Shown: positions 9,916-19,208 of the stretch, in pieces
Layout of the letters: each line of letters opens with the position of its first letter
How positions within the stretch are numbered: the first letter of the stretch is position 1
NCBI RefSeq assembly: GCF_013753875.1
Contig: NZ_SMDS01000010.1
Coordinates: 186,001 to 250,000 of the forward strand
Source of the DNA: Candidatus Pantoea persica
GTDB lineage: Bacteria; Pseudomonadota; Gammaproteobacteria; Enterobacterales; Enterobacteriaceae
Direction of reading: 5' to 3'
Length of the DNA stretch: 64,000 nucleotides
Position numbers and translations under genes: made by a program
The notes under the pieces: generated by a model
What the model was told of the DNA's origin: nothing
Databases searched by the model: none
The model's input: the letters and a program-made list of their open reading frames with translations, nothing else

Positions 9916-10545
9916 CACCGCGCCGATCAGCGTGCCGGTGATGCGTCCGACGCCGCCCATCAGGCTGCTGCCGCCGCGATGGCGTCCAGCTCGTAGGACA
10001 TGCCCATGCTCGACTGGCCGCGGCTAACGCACGCCAAGCCAAAGAGCGCCCCCGCGATAGTATAGACGATCACCAGGTATTTATTGACGTTGATGCCGGA
10101 CACCTTCGCCGAGGTCATATTGCCGCCGATGGCATAGACATACTTGCCGTAACGCGTATGTTTTAGGGCGATATGGAACACCAGCGCCACCACCAGAAAG
10201 ATAATCACCGGCATCGCGCCCTGCCCGATGGCGGTAAAGCCTTCGGAGAGAAAGCTGATGGGGTTGCCTTGGGTGTAATACTGCGCCAGGCCGCGTGCCG
10301 ACCACCGCGGTCAGCGCGATCACCGAGCCGGAGGAGAGATCGATACCGGTGGTGATGATCACCTGCGTCACCCCAACGGCGATAACCCCAATAATCGCCA
10401 CCTGCAGCACAATCAGGATCAAACGGTCGGCGTTCATCAGAAACGACTGGTCGCGCACATACCAGCCCGCCCCTTCGAAGATCAGCGCAATGCCGACCAT
10501 CACGATAAAGATACGGTATCTTTTGGCTGCTTATGCCGCAGGCTA
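9915..10545 (-). pseudogene. Sugar (inositol-type) ABC permease, RbsC family
   Basis: Inner-membrane permease: VMVGIALIFEGAGWYVRDQSFL, VLQVAIIGVIAVGVTQVIITTGIDLSSGSVIAL, a deleted middle, then MPVIIFLVVALVFHIALKHTRYGKYVYAIGGN and VSGINVNKYLVIVYTIAGALFG. It ends MGGVGRITGTLIGAVIL, where it is fused to a peptide-type ATPase. Several frameshifts (near 10300 and 9965, and a 2-base insertion near the 5' end) and an internal deletion of about 80 residues. The family and gene order (binding protein, ATPase, permease) suggest the myo-inositol importer type, but ribose-type sugars cannot be excluded. Confidence 0.8.
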
Positions 10546-10563
10546 GCAAAGAATGACGACTGT

Positions 10564-11751
10564 TCAGGTGCCGCCGCTCAGGTTATTGATGATCTGATCC
10601 ATGGTGGGCGTTTTGATATTCAGGCGACGGATCTGCTCCATGCAGTCCTGCGCCATTTTCACATGGCTGACGAAGCAGCTTTTGCTGCTGTACTCCGGCA
10701 TATTGACGATGCTCATGTTCTCCAGCACCGACAGCACCAGAAACAGTCTCGATTTTTTGCGGTCTTCGGTTAAAAAGGCCATGCCCTTCTCAATCACCGT
10801 CGAGGGTAAGTCGATCTTCACCGGCACGCCGGCAATCAGCATCTCGCCGCTGTCGATGCTTTCCATGACCTCGCTGCGTCCGGAGCCCACTAGCCCGGCC
10901 ACGCCGAGGGTCTCGCCGCGCCGCAGGCTGAAGCTGACATCATGGAAGCGATCTTTGCTGGTCAGGTTGCGTACCATCAGCACCTCTTCCCCGATGGCGT
11001 TATTGAACTTGGGAAAAAGCTGCGTAAGCTCGCGCCCGACCATCTGGGTAATCAGCGACTGGAGGGTAAACTGCGCGGTGTGGTTGCTGGCGACCCAGCT
11101 GCCGTCGCGGAAGATGCTGATTTCATCGGTGATAGCGAAGATCTCATCCATTTTGTGGCTGATATAGATAATCGCTTTGCCCTGCGCGCGCAGGTCGCGA
11201 ATGATGGTGAACAGATGAGCCACTTCGCTTTCGGTAAGCGCCGAGGTCGGCTCGTCCATGATGACGATATCGGCATTCCAGGAGACCGCCTTGGCGATCT
11301 CCACAATCTGCTGCGCGGCAATGCTTAAATCGCCCACCAGCCGGTCCGATTTCTGGCGGATATTGAGCTGGTTAAGCAGCGTCTGGGTCTGCTGGTTAAG
11401 CTTGCCGTGATCGACAAAGCCATATTTCATCGGTTCGCGCCCCAGCCAGATATTCTCGGCCACGGTCATATAGGGCACCAAGTTAAGCTCCTGATGGATC
11501 ATGGAAATGCCGGAACGCAACGCGTCCAGGGTGTCCTGAAACTGCACCGGCTCCCCTTTAATGCGGATGGAGCCCCGATCGGGACGATACATCCCGATCA
11601 GGCAATTCATTAAAGTGGATTTGCCCGCGCCATTTTCGCCCATTAAGGAATGTACCGATCCCGGACGCACCCGCAGCGACACGTTATCGCGTGCCTTCAC
11701 ACCAGGAAAGAACTTGCTGATGCCTTCGGCTTCAAGCGCAAAAGCGGTCAT
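10564..11751 (-). pseudogene. Sugar ABC transporter ATPase (duplicated ABC domains), truncated
   Basis: Starts MTAFALEAEGISKFFPGV with Walker A GENGAGKST in the first domain, then IAAQQIVEIAKAVSWNADIVIMDEPTSALT and ISHKMDEIF. The second domain begins with EEVLMVRNLTSKDRFHDVSF and GLVGSGRSEVMES. It is shortened internally after VMES, and the frame stops right at LSGG of the second signature, so about 100 C-terminal residues are lost by a deletion reaching the permease start. The first domain signature LSIAAQQ is normal for sugar ATPases of this class. It belongs to a four-part importer with the genes on both sides. Confidence 0.88.
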
Positions 11752-11783
11752 ACATAACCTCCGTACGGCTGAGTCGGGATCGG

Positions 11784-12702
11784 TTATTTCTGGTTACGGT
11801 TGACGAACTGCTGCATATTCTCTTTGGTGATCAGCGAGTAAGGGATGTCGATCACCTTCTGTACTTTTTAGCCCTTCGCCAGTTTTACCGCCGCCTGCAC
11901 CGCGCCTTCCCCCTGTCCTTTCGCATCCTGGAACACTGTGGCGACGATTTTGCCTTTCTTTAGCATTTGCAGCGCATCCAGCATGCCTTCAACGCCGGCA
12001 ATCAAGATATTGTTAGGATTTTTGCCCAGCGCCTGCAGGGCGCCGATGGCCATTTCATCGTTGTTGGAGGCGATAGCCTGGATATCGTCGCCTGCGGTCA
12101 TCCAGTTGCTGACCACATCCACCGCATCGTTGCGCATAAATTTGCGCCGTCTGCTTCTGCACCACTTTGATACCGGGGTATTTGGCGACAACTGCCTCGA
12201 CGCCTTTGGTGCGATCGCGCGTCGATTCGTTGGCGATATCGCCCATCAGAATGGCGACTTTGCCCTTGCCGTTCATCGCTTTCGCCAGCGCTTCCATATG
12301 CAGGCGGCCCACCAGCTCGGAATCTGAGCCAACGTAGGCCATTTTGTCGGTGAGTTCCGCCTGAGGACGACGGTTAAAGAAGATCAGCGGGATGCCCGCT
12401 TTGGTGGCCTGATCCATGATTGGCTTGACAGCGTTGGTGTCGACCGGATTGACTATAATGGCGTCAACGCCCTGGCCGATAAAGTTCTGCACCTGCTGCT
12501 GCAGCTGCGACACGTCGCCTTTGGCATCCTCTATCTGCCCCAGCACACCCTCTTTTTACATCTCTTTCTGTATGGCGGTGCGCAGAATCGTAAGGAAGTT
12601 GTCGTCGAACAGCGCCATTGAGACACCGACAGAGAGAGCTTTCGCCATCGCGGCGGCGGGCAACATGCAGGCTAACAGCGTGATAGCGAGCGTTTTTTTA
12701 AT
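11784..12702 (-). pseudogene. Periplasmic sugar/inositol-binding protein
   Basis: A periplasmic binding protein of the ribose/inositol type. The signal peptide IKKTLAITLLACMLPAAAMA is present, but the apparent start codon is ATT (12700-12702), most simply a mutated ATG. The mature part has GVSMALFDDNFLTILR, VDAIIVNPVDTNAVKPIMDQA, MAYVGSDSELVGRL and DEMAIGALQALGKNP. Breaks: TAA near 12556, a frameshift near 12150, and TAA at 11868-11870 followed by the expected tail (KVQKVIDIPYSLITKENMQQFV). The role in solute capture for the adjacent ATPase and permease is inferred from family and order. Confidence 0.82.
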
Positions 12703-13168
12703 GTTTATTAATAACCCTTATTGTTGTTAACTTGCCGACACCGCTAATACCGTGAATGAAAAATATTTTTTACATTCACTCAACGTTGTGGCAGTTGAAG
12801 GTCTGATGTCAGAGGTAAGGCTCGGACATTTATCTTTTTTTGTGATCAACCCCTCATTTTACAGTCGTCTGTTTCCAAAGGCTTTATTTTAATAATCACG
12901 TTCCAGTTTCCGCGATTAATTACGGCCGTGACTATAATCAATTTATTTTTCTATTAATTCTTACTTTTGAATAATTTTATTATAAAAGCAACTGAAACAG
13001 TTGTTTTGATCTCGGCAAATAACAAAAATTTGACTTGCATCTAACATCTGCCGGGAAATGCCTTTAAAGTGAGGTCCTGTCGGCAGTTTGAAATCTCGCC
13101 GTTTTTGTTGAAAAAGCGCCAATCCGCTGCTTTTGCTAGCATTCAGACGGGAAAAGTGAAATCGTGCT
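12703..13168. other. AT-rich intergenic region, no gene seen
   Basis: The 466 bases between the binding-protein start and the tRNA-Asn promoter are markedly AT-rich and hold no frame with coding character. They presumably include the promoter of the sugar importer on the reverse strand; I cannot place its boxes with confidence. Confidence 0.5.
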
Positions 13169-13197
13169 TTGACAAGCCAGAACGGCGTCGCTAATAT
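13169..13197 (+). promoter_or_regulatory. Sigma-70 promoter of the first tRNA-Asn
   Basis: A perfect -35 box TTGACA (13169-13174), 17-base spacer and near-perfect -10 TAATAT (13192-13197), ending 18 bases before the mature tRNA. The same arrangement precedes the second copy. Confidence 0.85.
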
Positions 13198-13215
13198 TCG
13201 CCCCGTTCCAACGAT

Positions 13216-13291
13216 TCCTCTGTAGTTCAGTCGGTAGAACGGCGGACTGTTAATCCGTATGTCACTGGTTCGAGTCCAGTCAGAGGAGCCA
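13216..13291 (+). tRNA. tRNA-Asn(GTT), copy 1
   Basis: A 76-base cloverleaf beginning TCCTCTGTAGTTCAG and ending CAGAGGAGCCA, with anticodon GTT in ACTGTTAATCC, a T-loop GGTTCGAGTCC and encoded CCA. It is identical to copy 2. tRNA-Asn genes in this chromosomal region are classic integration sites for islands in enteric bacteria. Confidence 0.98.
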
Positions 13292-13300
13292 GATTTAAAA

Positions 13301-13341
13301 AGGCCGCTCAGGTTTCCCTAAGTGGGCTTTTGGTTTTTTTG
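13301..13341 (+). terminator. Terminator after tRNA-Asn copy 1
   Basis: An imperfect hairpin (GGCCGCTCAGG/CCCTAAGTGGGC) followed by T-rich sequence ending in seven T. It is a diverged copy of the better hairpin after tRNA-Asn copy 2. Confidence 0.6.
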
Positions 13342-13426
13342 CAGCCTGTTTGACGCATCCGTTTAACTGAAAGCCTTCATCTCTTTTCCTTGCCACGGTA
13401 TAGTCCTTCCGAAGTTAAATTAACTC

Positions 13427-14990
13427 ATGGAAGAGGATGCAGTGACGACCATTTTTATCAATGGCGAAGATCGCACAAAGCAAATTAAAGAGTGGAAACT
13501 TAGCCGCAATAACACGTTGCAAGAAATCGAGCTTATTTGGGGCAAACAGCGCTTTCCATGGCATCTTTGCAGTATTTACCCCATTGAAGGGCTTTCTGGC
13601 AGGCTATTGATTAAAAATGGGAAGTCTGAAGTTCAGCCCATTAAACGCGCTCAAAGCGTCGGCAATAAATACCTGCTGGTGACCTACGAAAATGGCCAAT
13701 GTTATCTCGTTCTCGCTAAAAAACGCGCGGGTGGTCGAAGCCGCTGATTTCAAACAGAGCAGCCTCTACGCCTACTTTTTGCAAAATGCCGAAGCGCGCA
13801 TCGCATGTGCAGACGAAGATAAGCGCGTTATAACCGAGAATATGCGGGATCGATTACACAGTCTGCCAGCCGTACCGACCTCTGCCCTCAACGCCTATTT
13901 AAATCGCAGCAACGTTGCACGCCAGCCGCCTGAGCATTTGATTTATCCTTTCGGCCTGAATCTGAGCCAGATTCAGGCCGTGGAGCAAGCGTTTTCTTCC
14001 CAGATTTCCATTATTGAAGGCCCGCCAGGCACTGGCAAAACTCAGACCATCCTGAACATCATTGCTAACGTTTTGTTGCAGAATAAGCGGGTCGCCATCG
14101 CAGAGAAGGTGTCTCCAGTCGGCATCGGCATTGCAGTAGAAAAGCTCAAAACAACGCTTGAACTCCAGTATGCCAAGGCCCGCTTTCTTGCGGAAATCAA
14201 CAACTGGAAACAGAAGCAAGCTATCTGGATCGCTGGATGCAGACTCAGTCTATTGAAGAGGATTGGCTGGTAGAAAAATATCGCTTCACACCTCAAAAAA
14301 TTACCCGCCTGATGGCATTGATTCAGACATGCTCGCGTGACCGCCTGAGACTTGGCGATCGCCTTCAGCTGGCTTTCCACTTCGGCATTATTGACTCTCG
14401 CGCTTTCACTACTCGCAAACAGCGACAACAGCGATTTTACCGACTTCAGCTCTACTACTATCTATCAGCTGCGGCTTGAAACTGTTAGGCAGGGGCTGGC
14501 GGAGACAGCCTTGCAGCTTGAACAAGTCGAAGTGGAAACATTGGTTAAAAATCTCGCGCAAGATTCTTTTACATGCCTGAAGGTGCATCTTGCTTTCAGG
14601 ATCAAGGATAATGAAACGTTCAGTGAAGAGAATTATCGTCGCAGACTCGACGCATTTTTCGATCGCTACCCCATAATTGGTAGCACTACCCATTCACTCA
14701 TTTCGCCTGTTGGCTCTAAGACCCAACTTAACTATGTTATTGTGGATGAGGCATCGCAGCAGGATATATTACCAGGCATATTTGCGTTCGCCTGCGCTCG
14801 CAACGTTATCGTGGTTGGCGGTCGAAAACAGCTGACTCACGTACCTGTGAATATACCCCAACCTGCGGACTGTCAGCGCTACGGCCTGCTGGACTCCCTG
14901 CTTCACCTGTACGGCGAGCAGGTTCCAGTAACCTTACTTAGGGAACATTACCGCTGTCATCCTAAAATCATTCAGTCGTGTGCTGTGATA
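13427..14990 (+). pseudogene. AAA-domain superfamily 1 helicase, broken and 3'-truncated
   Basis: Successive frames make one protein: an N-terminal domain (IFINGEDRTKQIKEWKLS...), a second part with Walker A IIEGPPGTGKTQTILNII, a linker, and YVIVDEASQQDILPG (Walker B), VVGGRKQLTHV (motif normally VGDxxQL, so a key Asp is Gly) and LLREHYRCHPKIIQ. This is the DNA2/NAM7-like helicase architecture often found in accessory and defence islands. Frameshifts lie near 13720, 14220 and 14400. It stops matching after KIIQSC at about 14990, so the last helicase motifs are lost. It is the first gene after the tRNA-Asn, as expected for cargo of an integrated element. Function in defence is only a possibility. 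Confidence 0.8.
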
Positions 14991-15025
14991 CCATGCAGTT
15001 TTGATCTTCTTTGTTGCTGAGCGCT

Positions 15026-15667
15026 ATGTCGGACACTATCCCAAAAAGAAAAAATGACCCGGAAGGGCTAAAAAAACGCATTCTCGCTGGCGCGCTGACG
15101 ACCTTTGCCGAGTTCGGCATGCAGGGCGCGCGCCTCGAGCAGATCGCCGAAAATGCTCAGACCACCAAACGCATGGTGATTTACCATTTCGGCACCAAGG
15201 AGAAGCTATATATCGAGGTGCTGGAGCAGGTCTATCAGGCGATTCGCCAGCATGAGACCGGCCTGAACCTGAGGGCGATGGAGCCGGAGCTGGCGATGAG
15301 CAAGCTAATGGAAGCGAGCTTCGACTATCACGTCACTCATCCCGACTTTATGCGGCTGGTCTGCACGGAGAACCTGCTGCGCGGCCGCTATATCACCCAG
15401 TCGCCGCGCATCAAGGCGCTAAACCGCAGCGTGCTGGACGTGCTGGACGATATCTTGACGCGCGGCCAGCAGCAGGGCCTGTTTATCAGTGAAATCGAAA
15501 CCATCGACGTCCATCGCCTGATTAGCAGTATTTGCGTGCACCACCTCTCCAACCGCTACACCTTTAACGCACCGTTCAGTCCGGACAACAGCGAAGAGGA
15601 GAGTATTCGCCGTAACCGGCAGCTGGCAGTGACGGCAACGCTGTGCTACATCCGTAAAACCGTTTAA
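15026..15667 (+). CDS. TetR-family transcriptional regulator
   Basis: An intact 213-residue protein from ATG 15026 (MSDTIPKRKND). The N-terminal helix-turn-helix is clear: ILAGALTTFAEFGMQGARLEQIAENAQTTKRMVIYHFGTKEKLYIEVL, about residues 20-70. The C-terminal ligand domain continues to CYIRKTV. It probably represses the neighbouring oxidase gene, which starts 70 bases downstream on the same strand, and may respond to a related substrate. That target gene is broken. It lies within the segment bounded by the two tRNA-Asn genes. The ligand is unknown. Confidence 0.88.
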   Translation: MSDTIPKRKNDPEGLKKRILAGALTTFAEFGMQGARLEQIAENAQTTKRMVIYHFGTKEKLYIEVLEQVYQAIRQHETGLNLRAMEPELAMSKLMEASFDYHVTHPDFMRLVCTENLLRGRYITQSPRIKALNRSVLDVLDDILTRGQQQGLFISEIETIDVHRLISSICVHHLSNRYTFNAPFSPDNSEEESIRRNRQLAVTATLCYIRKTV

Positions 15668-15739
15668 GGGAAGCGACAACACTGCGATGGGCTACGCTTA
15701 TCTGACGAACTTTTACAGTTCTCAACACAGGAATGCAGT

Positions 15740-16445
15740 CGTGAGCAGAGATGTCGAACGTTATCCCCTTCGCCATACCACCCTGAGCACCCAGGACGAG
15801 TCGCTTTGGAACTGGGCACAAAACGCCCGCGTCGGCAGCCGCCGGCAGCTGGTGCGCGCGACCCAGGGCCACGTGCGCGTGGTGGGCAGCCGACTGTCAC
15901 CAAGCCGTATGCTGGACGTGGAAGAAGATGACGTGCTGGTAGATATCAGCGCCCTCTCCGACGTGCTGGCGCAGGATGCGCAGAGCGTGACCGTGGCGGC
16001 GGGGCCCCCCCTTTAACGATATCTATATCCAGCTGACGGCGATGGATCGCATGCTGACCGCCTCGCCCGGCATGATTGCGGTGCAGAAACTGGCGGGCGC
16101 GATGGCAACCGGCACCCACGGCCAGGGGCTGCGTCAAAGCTCGCTAGCGGATGAGGCGCTGCGCATTCGCATGGTGCTGGCCGACGGTTCCGTGCGCGAG
16201 TTCACGCGCGGCGAGCCGGACTTTCCCCCGCCGCGCCCGCCGCGCAGGTGTCTCTGGGCGCGCTCGGTATCGTCATCGCCGTCACGCTGCGCACCTAGCC
16301 CTTCTGTATCTACACCTGCCATAAAAATGCCGTCACGGCGGATAACCTTGAGCAGGATCTGCTGCGCTGGAACAATTGAGTTCGCGCTGAGCAAGGCCTG
16401 GTGGTTCGTCGACGACAACCTGATGCACGTCTGGAGCGCTCATGA
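15740..16445 (+). pseudogene. D-arabinono-1,4-lactone oxidase-like FAD enzyme, fragment
   Basis: Starts with GTG at 15740 (MSRDVERYPLRHTTLSTQD). The FAD-binding PCMH-type domain is recognisable: NWAQNARVGSRRQLVRA, VRVVGSRLSPSRML, DDVLVDISALSDVLAQD, VTVAAGPPL, then in the next frame LTAMDRMLTASPGM and GAMATGTHGQGLRQSSLADEAL. Such enzymes oxidise aldonolactones using FAD and oxygen. Breaks: a deletion/frameshift in the RATQGHVRV region, a shift at a run of C near 16010, and another near 16230. It ends abruptly near 16445 at a junction with an oppositely oriented gene fragment. Confidence 0.78.
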
Positions 16446-16469
16446 AGCAAGCGTCGAGGAAAGCGCTGA

Positions 16470-17390
16470 ATGATGCCGTGCCCGGCGGAGACGCAGAAGC
16501 TGGCGTAGTCGGGGTGCGCCGGTCCGGTGAGGATGGTTTTGAAGCCCTGACGCCCCGCCGGATCTTCATACAGGTAGAGCGCCAGCTCCGCCATGCGGGT
16601 ATAGCGCAACGTTCCTTTGGTGCCGGTGACCACGATAGGTGAGGTCTCAATCACGCCGTGCGCGCCGTTCTGAAAGCGCAGCAGCTCGCTGGCCTGATCC
16701 TCATTCTCCACCGGCGGCTGGGGTCCTGGGCGTCGGGACGGGTTTTGATTACCGTCATCATATCGCCGCTTGACCTTCTCGATATCGCCCACCAGATAGT
16801 GCGCCATATTGACGATATGCGCCGCCAGATCGCCCAGCGCACCGAGACCCGCCAGCGCCTTCGGCAGTACCAGCCGCGCGGCGTCTCCGGCTTCGCCAGA
16901 TAGTCCTCGTTGTGGGTGCTGTAGAAGTGCACCACCTCGCCGATTTCACCGCGCGCAATAGTCTCTTTCGCCAGCTGGCTGGTGGGATTTTTCATGTAGT
17001 TGAAGCCTACCAGGGGTTTCACGCCCGCGCGCTGTGCTCACCATCTCTTCGGCATCGGCCACCGTCAGCGGCTTTTCCGAATAAGCATGTTTGCCGTGGC
17101 GAATCGCCTCCAGCGCCATCTCCTTGTGCAGAAAGTTGGGCGCACAGATATCCACCGCGTCGATGGCGGGAGCGCACACCAGCTCGCGCCAGTCGCCGGT
17201 GTAACGACTGAACCCAAAGGCAGCCGCCTGCTTCGCCGCCAGAGCCGGGTTCACCGTTCACCTCCGCCAGCATTTCCCGCACGATTTCGCCCTTCAGCGC
17301 GAATACCGTCGGCGCCTGCGCATAAGCGATAGCGTGGCAGCGCCCGATATAGCCGCTGCCGATCATGCCGATTCTGACTTTATTAATCAT
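16470..17390 (-). pseudogene. Gfo/Idh/MocA-family dehydrogenase, multiply broken
   Basis: Start ATG 17390. The Rossmann start is MINKVRIGMIGSGYIGRCHAIAYAQAP, followed by AIDAVDICAPNFLHKEMALEAI, HAYSEKPLTV (the EKP lysine motif), LVGFNYMKNPTSQLAKETIARGEIGEVVHFY and, further on, ENEDQASELLRFQNGAHGVIETS. Members are NAD(P)-dependent sugar or inositol dehydrogenases. At least five frame changes, and the 3' end is missing beyond AGHGI near 16470, where it abuts the truncated lactone oxidase. An inositol link to the upstream importer is possible but unproven. Confidence 0.82.
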
Positions 17391-17677
17391 CTGCCCCTTA
17401 GTTTCATCTGGTGAGTAATGCGGAATATACGCTCCACCTGTTGTGCAGGCAAACGCCAGAGACAAGAAGTGTGAGCGGCGCCAGAATGTTGGCGAGAGTG
17501 GAAGCACTGCGGGTGAAATACCGCCTTAATCACTGAGGGGTTAAAAGGCTTTTTTATTTCATAAATTAAGGAGGAAGCAAGGAAGTTGTATTTCATCACC
17601 TGGCTTGCGCTCATGCCGCCCGTGCCCGTCGCCCTGACGTTTATTTCAGCAGTTGAACAGATTTGTGAAAAACGGCT
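17391..17677. other. Intergenic region upstream of tRNA-Asn copy 2, no gene seen
   Basis: About 290 bases between the dehydrogenase start and the tRNA promoter show no frame with recognisable coding character on either strand. Confidence 0.4.
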
Positions 17678-17706
17678 TTGACAAGGCCGGTGCAGGTCGA
17701 TAATGT
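17678..17706 (+). promoter_or_regulatory. Sigma-70 promoter of the second tRNA-Asn
   Basis: TTGACA (17678-17683), 17-base spacer, TAATGT (17701-17706), 17 bases before the mature tRNA. Confidence 0.85.
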
Positions 17707-17723
17707 AGCTCTGCTACAACGAT

Positions 17724-17799
17724 TCCTCTGTAGTTCAGTCGGTAGAACGGCGGACTGTTAATCCGTATGTCACTGGTTCGAGTCCAGTCAGAGGAGCCA
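17724..17799 (+). tRNA. tRNA-Asn(GTT), copy 2
   Basis: Identical in sequence to the copy at 13216-13291, with encoded CCA. The homology extends a few bases upstream and about 25 bases downstream into the terminator, so the two loci form direct repeats of about 100 bases. Confidence 0.98.
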
Positions 17800-17804
17800 T
17801 ATTT

Positions 17805-17843
17805 AAGAAGCCCGCTCAGGGAAACCTGAGCAGGCTTTTTGCT
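17805..17843 (+). terminator. Terminator after tRNA-Asn copy 2
   Basis: A strong hairpin GCCCGCTCAGG-GAAA-CCTGAGCAGGC followed by five T. It could also serve the convergent MFS gene on the other strand in part. Confidence 0.8.
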
Positions 17844-17865
17844 TTCTCGCCGCGCGGGCGGTGCG

Positions 17866-18971
17866 CTACTGTTGCTGTTTCAGCGCACGGATCCCCGGCA
17901 CCAGGCTGGCCGCCGCCGCGCAGCTCAGCAGCACCGCGCGGGTGCTGAACTGCATCGCCAGCGGCCCGGTGGCCAGCTCGCCTAGCGGAATGGTAATAAA
18001 GGACCCAATCTCGTCGTAAGCGTAAACGCGCGCCAGCCGACTCGCGTGGAATATGGGTCTGCAGCGCCTGCGCCCACACCACGCCGAACTGACAAAATCC
18101 CATGCCCGCCACGCAAAAGGCGCCCATCAGCCGGCAGGCAGGCAGGCGCGCCGCTCGCCAGCAGCAACATGGGAGAGAAAAACGCAGAGCGCCACCAGCT
18201 TCACGCTGGTCAGCATCGGCCGCTGCGGACGCCATCGCAGGGCGATGCCGGAACCGATAATCAGCCCGACGCTTTGCGCCGCGATCATCATGCCCCAGCG
18301 GGCGAGGCCAAACGCGCCGTCGGCAATCACCGGGCCGAGCACCATCACCATACCGGTAAAGGCAGCGTTGACCTCGGCGAACTGCGCCACCACCGCCCAG
18401 ACTCAGCTGCGGACGGTAAACTCCTGCCAGCCGTAGCGCAGCGCCTGCCAGAACGAATAGCCTGTTTCTCCCTGCGGCATGCCGGTGCGCACCGCATAGT
18501 AGAGCGGCGCGGCCAGCGCGAAGCCCAGCGTGTCTACCGCTAGCCCCCAGCCTGCGCCTACCGTGCTGATCAGCAGGCCGCCCAGCGACGCGCCGATAAT
18601 GGTTCCGGCGTAGACGCTCGACTGGATAAAGGCGTTCGCCTGGCGCAGCCGCTGCGTCGGCACGGTTTGCGGCACCAGCCAGGGGCGACGCAACTCTGGG
18701 TGACGGCGGCGATGGCGGAGGCGAGCAGCAGCACCCGATTGCGCGAGTAGCGATCGGCGAGCACGCCGCCAAACAGCAGAAAGATGACGTAAAACAGCGA
18801 GCGGGCGGCGACCACTATGCCAAGATCGGTGGCGGAGCCGCCCATATCGAGCACGGCGAAGGCGAGCGCCACCGGATCGATGCTGTTGCCCAGCACCGTG
18901 AGCGTGCGGGCGAAGAAGAGACAGCGAAACGGCGCGTAGTGAAACGCATGGCGCAGCACACGAGCGTTCAC
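17866..18971 (-). pseudogene. MFS transporter, broken
   Basis: A major facilitator with fragments in order: VNARVLRHAFHYAPFRCLFFARTL (GTG start at 18971), VALAFAVLDMGGSATDLGIVVAARSLFYVIFLLFGGVLADR (motif A region), NAFIQSSVYAGTIIGASLGGLLI, then VVAQFAEVNAAFTGMVMVLGPVIADGAFG and the tail LVPGIRALKQQQ. In-frame TGA near 18403, plus frameshifts near 18690, 18150 and 18050. It resembles EntS-like or drug-export MFS proteins, but the substrate cannot be assigned. Confidence 0.8.
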
Positions 18972-19153
18972 AGGCGTCTCTCCCGGCGCTTCGCGCTGTA
19001 CGGCGCGTGCACCACGCGGCCGCCTGGACTGCCCGCATCCTTCACTGTTCTCTGCGATCACTCTGTGCCTCCCTGCCGCTGACAGCGTGTCTTAAAAAGA
19101 AGGCGAAATCATAACCGCAGCCGCGCGCGCCGCACAATCCTTCTGCGCAAGGC

Positions 19154-19183
19154 AAAAAAAAGCCTCCCGCCAATGCGAGAGGC
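19154..19183 (-). terminator. Terminator downstream of the luciferase-like gene
   Basis: Reverse-strand hairpin GCCTC...GGAGGC with an imperfect upper stem, followed by eight T, placed 25 bases after the stop of the gene at 19209. Confidence 0.7.
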
Positions 19184-19208
19184 CTGCATAGCAAGGCGAA
19201 GCTTAGCG

